DNA of 64,000 bases from Frigoribacterium sp. CFBP 13712 (GTDB lineage: Bacteria; Actinomycetota; Actinomycetes; Actinomycetales; Microbacteriaceae): contig NZ_JACYVH010000009.1 in assembly GCF_014842255.1 (NCBI RefSeq), forward strand, positions 12,423 through 76,422, read 5' to 3'. Made by a program: the position numbers and the translations under genes. The notes under the pieces were generated by a model. It was not told the DNA's origin. It ran no database searches and was given only the letters and a program-made list of their open reading frames with translations. Positions within the stretch are counted from its first letter, which is position 1. Each line of letters opens with the position of its first letter. Of this stretch, positions 34,156-42,475 are shown in pieces.

Positions 34156-34992
34156 ATGCGAGTCGCCACCTGGAACGTCAACTCCGTCCGCGCCCGAGTG
34201 GGCCGTGTCGTCGACTGGCTGGTGCGTGAGGACATCGACGTCGTCGGCCTGCAGGAGATCAAGTGCAAGCCCGAGCAGTTCCCGTTCGACGCGTTCCGCG
34301 AGGCGGGCTACGAGGTCGAGCTGCACGGCCTCAGCCAGTGGAACGGCGTGGCCTTCGCCAGCCGCCTGCCGATGGACGACGTCGAGATCACCTTCCCCTC
34401 GCAGCCCGGCTTCGCGAAGGGCCAGGAGGGCCCCGATCAGCCGAAGGAGGCCCGCGCCATCGGCGTCACCGTCGAGGGCGTCCGACTCTGGAGCCTCTAC
34501 GTGCCCAACGGCCGCGAGCTCGGCGACCCCCATTACGACTACAAGCTCGACTGGCTGGCGAAGCTCGCCGCCGAGACCCGGGCATGGCTCGCCGAGAAGC
34601 CCGATCTGCCCCTGGCCCTGATGGGCGACTGGAACGTCGCGCCTCTCGACGCCGACGTCTGGGACATGTCGGTCTTCGAGGGCAGCACGCACGTCAGCGC
34701 TCCGGAACGCGAGGCCTTCGCCCGGTTCGAGCAGGTCGGCCTCACCGACGTCGTCCGCCCGCGGATCCCCGAGGGCTACACCTACTGGGACTACAAGCAG
34801 CTCCGGTTCCCGAAGAACGAGGGCATGCGGATCGACTTCATCATGGGCTCGAGCGCGTTCGCCGACCTCGTGACCTCGGCCGCCATCCACCGCGACGAGC
34901 GGAAGGGCGACGCCCCGAGCGACCACGTGCCCGTCGTGGTCGACCTCGACCTCGACACCGAGCTGGACGACGATCGGCCGATGATCTTCTGA
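34156..34992 (+). CDS. xthA: Exodeoxyribonuclease III / AP endonuclease
   Basis: A 278-residue exonuclease III family protein acting in base-excision repair. The active site is complete: Asn in ATWNVNSVR, Glu in LQEIKC, Tyr in LYVPNG, the GDWNVAP motif (Asp/Asn), and the C-terminal RIDFIMGS and [11 protein letters not shown] motifs. ATG 34156 gives the canonical [10 protein letters not shown] beginning and follows a TAGCGT box, so it is probably leaderless. Divergent from pyrE and convergent with the AEC transporter. A housekeeping gene in the middle of the polysaccharide region. Confidence 0.95.
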   Translation: MRVATWNVNSVRARVGRVVDWLVREDIDVVGLQEIKCKPEQFPFDAFREAGYEVELHGLSQWNGVAFASRLPMDDVEITFPSQPGFAKGQEGPDQPKEARAIGVTVEGVRLWSLYVPNGRELGDPHYDYKLDWLAKLAAETRAWLAEKPDLPLALMGDWNVAPLDADVWDMSVFEGSTHVSAPEREAFARFEQVGLTDVVRPRIPEGYTYWDYKQLRFPKNEGMRIDFIMGSSAFADLVTSAAIHRDERKGDAPSDHVPVVVDLDLDTELDDDRPMIF

Positions 34993-35085
34993 TCGGGGGC
35001 GCAGCCCGACTCCGGGACGCGGGGCCGGGCTACGCGGGACGCGGGCCGGGCACCGCGGGGCCGGGCGACGCGGATCGGGCGCGTG

Positions 35086-36006
35086 TTACGCGAGCAGCGC
35101 CGCGATGACGACGAGCACCGGCACCGCGACGATGGTCGTGACGAGCACCGTGTCGCGGGCGACGACCACCCCCGTCCGATAGCGCTGCGCGTAGTTGAAG
35201 ACGTTCTGCGCCGACGGCAGCCCGGCCAGCACGACCGCCACGAACAGCTCGTGCCCCTCGAAGCCGAAGACGAACGCACCCAGCAGCCACGCGACGAGCG
35301 GCATCACGCCTAGCTTCAGCACGGTCGCGAGCACGACGTCGGCGCGACCCTCGCGGGCCTGCAGCGGTCGGGACCCGACGAGCGACATGCCGAACGAGAT
35401 CAGCACCACGGGCACCGCGGCGCCTCCGACGAGCACGAACGGCTGCATCACGGCCTCGGGGATCTCGAACCCGGTCACGGCGACGACGACGCCGAGGGCC
35501 GACCCGATCAGCAGCGGGTTCGTGAACGGCCGCGCGATCGTCCGGCCGAGGCTGCTGCCGCGATTGGTGGCGGTGTCCATGACGGCGAGCACGATCGGCG
35601 TGAGCACCAGCAGCTGGAACAGCAGGACGGGCGCGACGAACGTGGCGCTGCCCAGCACGTAGGTGGCGACGGGCAGGCCGATGTTGTTCGCGTTCACGTA
35701 CGCGCCTCCCATCGTCCCGATGGCGGTCTCGGCCGCCGACCTCTTCAGCACGAGCTTCAGCACCAGCACCGAGATCACGGCCGCGACGAGCGACGCGGCG
35801 GCGCTGACCACCAGGAGGCGCGAGAACAGCAGATGGACGTCGGCCTGCGAGATCGTGGTGAACAGCAGGCAGGGCGTCAGCACGAAGAAGACCATGCGCG
35901 ACAGCACGTGGTGCCCCTGCGGCCCGAGGAGGTCGATGCGGCCGACGACGTAGCCGACGGCGATCACCGCCCCGATGATCCCGAACCCGATCAGCACTCC
36001 GCCCAT
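35086..36006 (-). CDS. AEC-family transporter
   Basis: A 306-residue membrane protein with ten hydrophobic segments in the five-plus-five arrangement of auxin efflux carrier (AEC) transporters. Diagnostic stretches are GGAYVNANNIGLPVATYVLG in the first half and VVLAGLPSAQNVFNYAQRY in the second, both at the family's crossover sites. Bacterial members move dicarboxylates such as malate; the cargo here is unknown. Monocistronic, convergent with xthA and 34 bases downstream of the sugar transferase start side. Confidence 0.88.
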   Translation of the reverse strand: MGGVLIGFGIIGAVIAVGYVVGRIDLLGPQGHHVLSRMVFFVLTPCLLFTTISQADVHLLFSRLLVVSAAASLVAAVISVLVLKLVLKRSAAETAIGTMGGAYVNANNIGLPVATYVLGSATFVAPVLLFQLLVLTPIVLAVMDTATNRGSSLGRTIARPFTNPLLIGSALGVVVAVTGFEIPEAVMQPFVLVGGAAVPVVLISFGMSLVGSRPLQAREGRADVVLATVLKLGVMPLVAWLLGAFVFGFEGHELFVAVVLAGLPSAQNVFNYAQRYRTGVVVARDTVLVTTIVAVPVLVVIAALLA

Positions 36007-36040
36007 GCACCCATCTTGGTGCAGACGGCAGGCGACGCGG

Positions 36041-36748
36041 TCAGGCCGTGCGCTCGGCCGCCCCCCGGAACTCCGTCATCGTCGCGACGCCGTCGGCCGA
36101 GACCCCCTCGCGCGACAGGACCACGCGCACCGTCCGCAGGAGGATCCGCGCGTCGAGCAGCGGGGACGCCTCGTCGACGTAGCGGACGTCGAGGGCGAGG
36201 CGGTCCTCCCACGGGATCGCATTGCGGCCGGCCACCTGCGCCAGCCCGGTCAGCCCGGGGGCGACCTCGTGCCTCCTCGCCTGCTGCGGGGTGTAGCGGT
36301 CGAGGTAGATCGGCGGCAGGGGTCGTGGGCCGACGAGACCCATGTCGCCCCGGACGACGTTGACGAGACCCGGCAGCTCGTCGAGGCTCGTCGACCGCAG
36401 CAGAGCACCGAACCGCGTCAGACGGTCGGCGTCGGAGACGAGCCCCCGGCTCGGATCGACGGGCAGCATGCTGCGGAACTTCCAGAGTCGGAAGACCCGG
36501 CCGTCTCGACCCGCACGGTCTTGACGGAAGAGGATCGGGCGACCGAGCCGCAGGGCGACCGCCGCGGCCGTCACGAGCAGCACGGGCGACAGCACGACGA
36601 GGGCGAGGGAGGCGGTGGTCGCCTCGAACGCCCGCCGCGCGACCCGCGCAGGACGTGAGCGCCAGCCCGCACGCGAGACCCCGGTCGGCCGGGTGGTCGG
36701 GGCGGCGCGACGCGTCGGCGCCCCGTCACGCACGGACGCCCGCCGCAT
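36041..36748 (-). CDS. Initiating undecaprenyl-phosphate sugar transferase
   Basis: A roughly 235-residue bacterial sugar transferase (PglC/WcaJ C-terminal type) that places the first sugar phosphate on undecaprenyl phosphate. A membrane hairpin (about residues 41-63, ATTASLALVVLSPVLLVTAAA) precedes the catalytic motifs VFRLWKFRSM, TSLDELPGLVNVVRGDMGLVGPRP and GLTGLAQVAGRNAIPWEDRL. It lacks the long N-terminal membrane region of WcaJ, so it is of the short monotopic PglC type. It is the only initiating enzyme in the window, so both polymers may depend on it. ATG 36748 overlaps the aminotransferase by 23 bases; GTG 36733 is also possible. Confidence 0.9.
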   Translation of the reverse strand: MRRASVRDGAPTRRAAPTTRPTGVSRAGWRSRPARVARRAFEATTASLALVVLSPVLLVTAAAVALRLGRPILFRQDRAGRDGRVFRLWKFRSMLPVDPSRGLVSDADRLTRFGALLRSTSLDELPGLVNVVRGDMGLVGPRPLPPIYLDRYTPQQARRHEVAPGLTGLAQVAGRNAIPWEDRLALDVRYVDEASPLLDARILLRTVRVVLSREGVSADGVATMTEFRGAAERTA

Positions 36749-37904
36749 CGAGAGCGACCGACAGGCGTGAGCAGACCCGGTCGAGATCGTCGTCGTCGAG
36801 CACGGAGCCGCTCGGCAGACTGAGGCCCCGGTCGAACAGCGACTCCGCAGCACCCGTCACCAGGTGCCCGTTCGACGCGAACACCGGCTGCAGATGCAGG
36901 GGCTTCCAGAGGCGGCGGGTCTCGATCGCATCCGCCGCGAGGGCGGTTCCGACGATCGCGACGGCGGCGGGGTCGTCGAAGACGAGCGACGTCAGCCAGG
37001 CGTTGTCGGCGTGACCGGCGTGGCCGGCGGTGAGGCCGGCGTCGGACCCGGCGTCGAGCCCGCCGTCGTGCAGCAGTCGCACACCGGGTCGACCGGCGAT
37101 CAGCGATCGGTATCGCTCGCGGATCGCGTGCCGCCGGGCGATCATCTCGCCCAGTCTGGAGAGCTGCGCCCGACCGAGAGCCGCCAGGACGTTGCTGAGC
37201 CGGTAGTTGTAGCCGATCTCGTCGTGCTCGTAGTGCGCCACCGGGAGGCGCGCCTGACTCGCGACGCGCCGCGCATCGGCCGCGAGCTCGGCGTCGTCGG
37301 TCAGCAGCATGCCGCCGCCCGAGGTGGTCATGATCTTGTTCCCGTTGAACGACACGGCCGAGGCGCGGCCGAACGAGCCCGCCGCCCGCCCGTGGCGGCT
37401 CGCCCCGAACGACTCGGCGCTGTCGCAGAGCACCGGCACGCCGTGGGCCTCGGCGACCGCGCCGATGCGCTCGAGATCGGCCACCCGCCCGTAGATGTCG
37501 ACCGGCAGCACGGCCGAGACGGCCTTCCCCGAGGCGGCGAGCGCCGTCAGGGCCTCGTCGAGCAGATCGGGGCACAGGTTGCCGGTCTCGGGGCTGCAGT
37601 CGACGAAGTAGGGCACGGCGCCGGCGTGGACGGCGGCGTTGGCCGTGGCGGCGAACGTGAACGAGGTCGTCACGACGAGCGAGCCCGGGAAGACGCCGAG
37701 ACCGCGGAGGCCGAGATGGAGGGCCGCCGTGCCGGAGGACAGGGCGACGCCGTGACCCGCCCCGACCCGGTCGGCCACCTCGCGCTCGAAGGCGTCGACC
37801 TCGGGGCCGAGCGGTGCGACCCAGCCCGAGCGGAGCGCGCGGTCGACGGCGTCGCGCTCGGCCTCGCCGATGTCGGGTGCGGACAGATGGATTCGCGACG
37901 CCAT
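36726..37904 (-). CDS. DegT/DnrJ/EryC1/StrS aminotransferase
   Basis: A 392-residue PLP-dependent nucleotide-sugar aminotransferase. The PLP lysine is Lys190 in FNGNKIMTTSGGG. PYFVDCSPETGN and DSAESFGASRHG are the family's active-site loops. The NGNK motif and the neighbouring PglC-type transferase resemble PglE systems that aminate UDP-4-keto sugars, but no 4,6-dehydratase (PglF) is in the window. ATG 37904 has GAGGAG upstream and starts 20-26 bases after the AT-rich promoter element. It forms an operon with the sugar transferase. Confidence 0.88.
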   Translation of the reverse strand: MASRIHLSAPDIGEAERDAVDRALRSGWVAPLGPEVDAFEREVADRVGAGHGVALSSGTAALHLGLRGLGVFPGSLVVTTSFTFAATANAAVHAGAVPYFVDCSPETGNLCPDLLDEALTALAASGKAVSAVLPVDIYGRVADLERIGAVAEAHGVPVLCDSAESFGASRHGRAAGSFGRASAVSFNGNKIMTTSGGGMLLTDDAELAADARRVASQARLPVAHYEHDEIGYNYRLSNVLAALGRAQLSRLGEMIARRHAIRERYRSLIAGRPGVRLLHDGGLDAGSDAGLTAGHAGHADNAWLTSLVFDDPAAVAIVGTALAADAIETRRLWKPLHLQPVFASNGHLVTGAAESLFDRGLSLPSGSVLDDDDLDRVCSRLSVALDAAGVRA

Positions 37905-37929
37905 GGGTCTCCTCGGTGTATGTGACATA

Positions 37930-37942
37930 CGGATATTACACG
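37930..37942 (-). promoter_or_regulatory. Shared AT-rich promoter element, aminotransferase operon
   Basis: On the minus strand CGTGTAATATCCG, with TATCCG as possible -10 box and a leader of about 20 bases to ATG 37904. It matches the other elements in the first nine positions. Confidence 0.5.
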
Positions 37943-38007
37943 TGACGGAGGCTCACGTCGAGGGCCGACCCGCGCCTCCTCGGCTCGCGGTGGTCGATGA
38001 TGGAGGG

Positions 38008-39057
38008 GTGACGCGACTCCACGACCCCTCGGCCCACTCGTTCGCCTCCGACAACTACGCGGGGGCTCACCCCGAGGTGCTGCAGGCCCTGATCGACGCG
38101 AACGGCGGCCATGTCGGCTCGTACGGCGCCGACCCCTACACGCGGAGGCTCGCCGAGGTCGTCGTCGAGCAGTTCGGCGAGGGTGCCTCGATCGACCCGG
38201 TGCTGACCGGCACGGGCGCCAACGTGGCCGCGCTGCAGGCGCTGACGCCGCGCTGGGGCGCCGTGATCTGCGCGACGACGGCCCACGTCTACACCGACGA
38301 GGGCGGTGCGCCCGAGCGCCTCGGCGGCATCAAGCTGCTGACCGTGCCGACGCCCGACGGCAAGCTCACCCCCGAGCTGATCGACCGCCAGGCGCACGGC
38401 CGCGGCGACCAGCAGCGCCCCCAGCCGCTCGCGGTGACCATCACGCAGAGCACCGAGCTCGGCACCGTCTACACGCCCGACGAGCTGCGGGCGATCACCG
38501 ACCACGCGCACTCGCTCGACATGCGGGTGCATCTCGACGGCGCCCGCCTCGCCAACGCGGCGGCCTCGCTCGGCGTGCCCCTGCGGGCGATCACCCGCGA
38601 CGTCGGCGTCGACTCCGTCTCGTTCGGCGGCACCAAGAACGGCCTCGTGCTCGGCGAATCGATCGTGACCTTCACCGAGGAGGCGCGGGCCGGCCTGGTC
38701 TTCCTCCGCAAGATGGACGCGCAGCTGCTCTCGAAGATGCGGTTCGTCTCGGCGCAGTTCCTGGCGATGCTCGACGACGACCTGTGGCTGCGGTCGGCCA
38801 CTCAGGCGAACGCCATGGCCACCCGGCTCGCATCCGGCCTGGCCGACCTGCCCGGAGTCACGATCACACAGGCGGTCGACGCGAACGCCGTGTTCGTGGT
38901 GCTGCCCCGGCACACGGTCGAGCCCCTGCGCGAGCTGCACCGCTTCTACGACTGGAACCGCGCCTCCGGCGAGGTCCGACTGATGTGCTCGTTCGACACG
39001 ACGCCCGAGCAGGTGGATCGACTCGTGGCCGATGCGGCCGCGCTGCTGCGCCCATGA
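38008..39057 (+). CDS. ltaE: Low-specificity L-threonine aldolase
   Basis: A 349-residue PLP-dependent fold-type I aldolase splitting threonine/allo-threonine to glycine and acetaldehyde. The PLP lysine is Lys210 in FGGTKNGLVLGE. HLDGARLANAAASLGV and SFASDNYAGAHPEVLQAL match the family. GTG 38008 sits close after GGAGGG; upstream GTG/ATG codons extend into a region without homology. It is divergent from the aminotransferase and followed by the first M60 gene with 84 bases between. It has no clear tie to the polysaccharide genes. Confidence 0.88.
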   Translation: MTRLHDPSAHSFASDNYAGAHPEVLQALIDANGGHVGSYGADPYTRRLAEVVVEQFGEGASIDPVLTGTGANVAALQALTPRWGAVICATTAHVYTDEGGAPERLGGIKLLTVPTPDGKLTPELIDRQAHGRGDQQRPQPLAVTITQSTELGTVYTPDELRAITDHAHSLDMRVHLDGARLANAAASLGVPLRAITRDVGVDSVSFGGTKNGLVLGESIVTFTEEARAGLVFLRKMDAQLLSKMRFVSAQFLAMLDDDLWLRSATQANAMATRLASGLADLPGVTITQAVDANAVFVVLPRHTVEPLRELHRFYDWNRASGEVRLMCSFDTTPEQVDRLVADAAALLRP

Positions 39058-39070
39058 TGACATTTCTGCA

Positions 39071-39086
39071 TATGTAATATGTGATG
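39071..39086 (+). promoter_or_regulatory. Shared AT-rich promoter element, first M60 gene
   Basis: TATGTAATATGTGATG matches the TGTAATAT half of the shared element. TAATAT as -10 would give a leader of about 55 bases before ATG 39142. It lies directly after the ltaE stop. Confidence 0.45.
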
Positions 39087-39141
39087 TAACATGAGGTCTT
39101 GTTCAGATCCGGCGTCCCGACGCCCCGAACCGAGGACCCTC

Positions 39142-41655
39142 ATGACATCGCTCCGCCTGCGCAACGCTCTGACCGCAGGGCTCGTGCTCGCCCTCGCCGC
39201 CCCACTGGTCGTGGCGTCGAGCCCGCATCCGGCCGCGGCCTCTGCCTCTGCCTCTGCCTCTGCGGCGGCGGCGGCGCTCTCGTCCGACGCCGTGCCCGGC
39301 GGCCCCCGCCCGACCTCGATCCGCCTCAGCGACGACGACGCGTCGACCACCGTGCTCGTCCACGGGCTGGGCTCCGCGAGCCAGGCGCAAGGCCGCGAGA
39401 ACCGGTCGATGCGCCACAGCGACCGCCAGCCGACCGGGCGCTTCGCGTCGAACGGCGACACCCTGACCGTGACCGTCCCCGACGACGCCCCCGCCATGTC
39501 GATCGCCATCGGCCTGTTCGGGCCGCACGCGGCGTACAACGACGGAGCCGACCGCGGCCAGTGGTCGAGCGCGCTCACCCCGGGCGTGAACACGATCACC
39601 GCACCCCTCGACGGCATGGTGCACCTGACCAGCACCGTCGAGGGCGGTTCCGCCGACGTGATCGTCGAGGGCGGACGACCCGTCCCGGTGTTCATCGCCG
39701 GTCAGACCACGAACGAGGCGCTGCGAGCCGAGATGACGCGCCTCGCCGACGCCCCGTTCGTCCAGGTGATCGGCGACCGCTTCTTCGGGGACTTCCAGAC
39801 CGATGCGACGGGCACGGTGATCGTCCGGGTCGACATGGAGACCCGGGTCGCCGAACTCGACCACGCCATCGAGGTCACGAACCGCACCTACGGTCTGCGC
39901 GACGACGGAACCGGACTCGCCCGCAAGTCCGGTCACCGCATCTACGTCGCGGCGCCGGACACCGGCGGCGGCTACGCGAGCGCGACGCACGAACGCGTGA
40001 ACTTCCCCGTCCGGACGGGGGCCGCAGGCGACCTCTTCCGCGCCTCCGCAGACGACCAGTGGGGCTGGTGGCACGAGGTCGGTCACACCTATCAGACCCC
40101 GACCTTCAACTGGGCCGGTCAGGGCGAGGTGCTCGTCAACCTCTCGCCCCTCCACATCCAATCGAGCAACGGGTGGCCGAACCGACTCGACCGCATGGTG
40201 GGCGGCTTCGACTCGTTCTTCGCGCAGCCGGTCGAGGAGCGGGTGTACATGTCGGAGGGCAACGTCTGGACTCGGCTCTTCCTCTACGACCAGCTGCGCC
40301 GGGCGTTCGGCGACGACTTCTACCCCCGGGTGAACCAGGAGTACCGCGTCATGCGCGCCCTGGGCGAGCAGCAGCCCTCGGGCGCCGAGGCCCAGCGGCA
40401 GCTGTTCGCGGTGACGACGTCGCGCGTCGCCGACCGGGACCTCTCCGAGTACTTCCGACAGTGGGGCTTCGCTCTGGACGACGAGACGAAGGCCGCCCTC
40501 GCCGAGCTGCCGCCCCTGCAGAACCCGATCTGGGAGAACCGGCTGTCGACCGAGCCCGTCGTCGAGCGCGCGGTGCCCGCGTACACCGTCCCGGTGGGCG
40601 CGCTCGACGCCGTCGACGAGTCGGTCACCCTCGGTCAGCGCGCCCTCGTGACACCGCCGACGACGCGCGACCTCCGCGACTCCGACGGCGCCGGCGAGGT
40701 CGAGGTGCTCGGCACGAGCCTCGACGCGGCGGGTGTCGGCACGGGCGCGGGCGCGGCACGTCTCACCGCCGTGAACGACACCGGCGTCCGCGAGGTCCTC
40801 TCGACGCCAGTGACCGTCACCCCCGGCTCTTCCTTCCAGTTCAGGGGCCGGCAGGACCGCGTCGTCGCGACCCTCGCCCTCGAGCCGACGACCGACGAGC
40901 TCCGGATGACGGCGGGGACGACCTACACGGCGCACTCGGACTTCGGCGCCGACGAGTACGTCGGAGCGACCGTGTACGACGCCCGGGGTCGCGAGCAGGG
41001 GTCCTTCTCCGTCGCCGGGCGCGACACCGCCCATGCCGCCGCCGCGGCGTTCGACGGGACCTCCGTCGGCGAGGACTGGTACATCACGATCCGCCACCGG
41101 GAGGCGGGCAGCCGGCTGTCGCGCTGGGACGCCGACAGCCCCGTCGGGCGGAACGACGCGAGGACGCAGCACTACCGGGTGGTCGACGACCGCCTGACCG
41201 CCGTCGACTCCGTCCCGACCGCGCCCGACGGCTCGATCTCCGCCGTGCCGGCGAACGGCACGGTGCTGCTGAGCCGCGGTTCGTCGACCGCCGTCCCCGT
41301 CACGATCGAGGCGGTGGACCGGGTCACGTCGCTCGAGACCGAGCTCGTGCTCACGGCCCCTGCGGGCACCGTGTTCTCCGGATCGCAGGAGGCGCTGGTC
41401 ACCGAACTGCGCCTCCCCGGCCGGTCGTGGGCCGCCACCGGCAGCGTCACCGCCACGGACGGCGTGCCGAGCGACGACGGTCGGACGCTGACGCTCACGG
41501 TCCGCGGGGCGAGCGGGCTCGATCTGCCCGACGGCGCGCGTCTGCGCTGGGCACCCGTGGTCGCCGTCCCCGACGAGGGGGCGCCGATCGGCGGCGGCCT
41601 CGACTGGACCCTGACGGGCACCGCCGGGGGTGCGGCGGTCGCGACCGGGAGCTGA
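39142..41655 (+). CDS. Secreted M60-like (enhancin-type) metallopeptidase 1
   Basis: An 837-residue secreted zinc peptidase. A Sec signal peptide (residues 1 to about 37) is followed by a low-complexity Ala-Ser stretch. The gluzincin motif is His311-Glu-Val-Gly-His315 (HEVGHTYQ), and the third ligand Glu is likely in GQGEVLVNL. The N-terminal beta domain (RHSDRQPTGRFASNGD) is typical for M60-like proteins, which cleave mucin-type glycoproteins in characterised cases. The last 130 residues (about 706-837) are an accessory module shared with three other secreted proteins in the window. ATG 39142 has a GAGGACC site. No sorting signal or anchor is seen, so it is probably released. Confidence 0.88.
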   Translation: MTSLRLRNALTAGLVLALAAPLVVASSPHPAAASASASASAAAAALSSDAVPGGPRPTSIRLSDDDASTTVLVHGLGSASQAQGRENRSMRHSDRQPTGRFASNGDTLTVTVPDDAPAMSIAIGLFGPHAAYNDGADRGQWSSALTPGVNTITAPLDGMVHLTSTVEGGSADVIVEGGRPVPVFIAGQTTNEALRAEMTRLADAPFVQVIGDRFFGDFQTDATGTVIVRVDMETRVAELDHAIEVTNRTYGLRDDGTGLARKSGHRIYVAAPDTGGGYASATHERVNFPVRTGAAGDLFRASADDQWGWWHEVGHTYQTPTFNWAGQGEVLVNLSPLHIQSSNGWPNRLDRMVGGFDSFFAQPVEERVYMSEGNVWTRLFLYDQLRRAFGDDFYPRVNQEYRVMRALGEQQPSGAEAQRQLFAVTTSRVADRDLSEYFRQWGFALDDETKAALAELPPLQNPIWENRLSTEPVVERAVPAYTVPVGALDAVDESVTLGQRALVTPPTTRDLRDSDGAGEVEVLGTSLDAAGVGTGAGAARLTAVNDTGVREVLSTPVTVTPGSSFQFRGRQDRVVATLALEPTTDELRMTAGTTYTAHSDFGADEYVGATVYDARGREQGSFSVAGRDTAHAAAAAFDGTSVGEDWYITIRHREAGSRLSRWDADSPVGRNDARTQHYRVVDDRLTAVDSVPTAPDGSISAVPANGTVLLSRGSSTAVPVTIEAVDRVTSLETELVLTAPAGTVFSGSQEALVTELRLPGRSWAATGSVTATDGVPSDDGRTLTLTVRGASGLDLPDGARLRWAPVVAVPDEGAPIGGGLDWTLTGTAGGAAVATGS

Positions 41656-41681
41656 CGACCGGCCGTGGGCGGGACGGCGGG

Positions 41682-41753
41682 CGAGGAGGCGCGGGAATGA
41701 CGGGTGCGCCCTGATGCGTTACAGGATCGGCGGCCCGATGACGCGCCTCCTCG
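41682..41753. repeat. Inverted pair of GAGGAGGCGCG elements
   Basis: CGAGGAGGCGCG (41682-41693) and its exact complement CGCGCCTCCTCG (41742-41753) enclose 48 bases between the first M60 gene and the nitroreductase gene. They could form a cruciform or a terminator for the upstream gene. Confidence 0.75.
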
Positions 41754-41780
41754 CCCCGTCCCCCAGCAGAAAGACGCGCC

Positions 41781-42383
41781 ATGTCGATCACCGAGACCAC
41801 CTCGTCCACCGCCGCCCGCACCGCCGTCACCAGCGTCCCGATCGTCAGCGAGCTCGCCGAGCGCTGGAGCCCGCGCTCGTTCGACGCCGCCGCCACGGTC
41901 AGCGACCAGCAGCTCGACGCCCTGCTCGAGGCCGCCCGCTGGGCGCCGTCGGCCAACAACAGCCAGCCGGCGCGCTTCGTCGTCGCCCGACGTGGCACGC
42001 ACCACTTCGACACGATCGTCGACGCCCTCGTCGGGTTCAACGCCGGCTGGGCCGTGAACGCGTCCGCCCTGATCGTCGCGATCGCCGAGACCTCGTCGGT
42101 CGAGGGCGACCTGCGCCCCACCGCCGAGTACGACCTCGGCCAGGCCGTCGCCCACCTCTCGGTCCAGGCGCAGGCCGAGGGTCTGCACACCCATCAGATG
42201 GCCGGCGTCGAGTTCGAGCGCATCGTCGCGGCGTTCGACCTCGCCGAGAACCTCAAGCCGATGACGGTCACGGCGGTCGGCGTCGTCGACAGCGCCGACA
42301 AGCTGGCCGACGCCCTCGCCGAGCGCGAGACGGCGCCCCGCACGCGCCTGCCCCTCGGCGAGCTCGTCGTCGCCCGCAGCTAG
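41781..42383 (+). CDS. Nitroreductase-family flavoprotein
   Basis: A 200-residue FMN-dependent oxidoreductase of the nitroreductase family. RWSPRSFD at the N-terminus and EAARWAPSANNSQPARFVVA are the FMN-phosphate and isoalloxazine contacts. YDLGQAVAHLSVQAQAEGLHTHQMAGV is the dimer helix. It probably reduces quinones or nitro compounds using NAD(P)H in the cytoplasm. It lies between the two M60-like genes but has no obvious functional link; a hairpin follows it (42395-42416). Confidence 0.88.
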   Translation: MSITETTSSTAARTAVTSVPIVSELAERWSPRSFDAAATVSDQQLDALLEAARWAPSANNSQPARFVVARRGTHHFDTIVDALVGFNAGWAVNASALIVAIAETSSVEGDLRPTAEYDLGQAVAHLSVQAQAEGLHTHQMAGVEFERIVAAFDLAENLKPMTVTAVGVVDSADKLADALAERETAPRTRLPLGELVVARS

Positions 42384-42394
42384 GGCCCCGGCGA

Positions 42395-42416
42395 GGCCGC
42401 CCGCCTGACGGCGGCC
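42395..42416 (+). terminator. Hairpin after the nitroreductase gene
   Basis: GGCCGCC (42395-42401) pairs with GGCGGCC (42410-42416) across an eight-base loop. It separates the nitroreductase gene from the promoter of the second M60 gene. Confidence 0.5.
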
Positions 42417-42434
42417 CTGACGCTTTCTCAGGTG

Positions 42435-42447
42435 TGTGATATTCTAT
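42435..42447 (+). promoter_or_regulatory. Shared AT-rich promoter element, second M60 gene
   Basis: TGTGATATTCTAT, the best match to the shared element. TATTCT at 42440-42445 as extended -10 box (TGA before it) gives a leader of about 24 bases to ATG 42476. The same TGTGATATTCTA string lies before galE on the other strand. Confidence 0.65.
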
Positions 42448-42475
42448 ATGAGATTTCACTGTCTCAGGGAGCCTC

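Noticed and set aside
41781-42383. Functional link of the nitroreductase to the M60 peptidases
   Set aside because: It has its own upstream repeat pair and a downstream hairpin, is cytoplasmic, and lacks the shared AT-rich promoter element.
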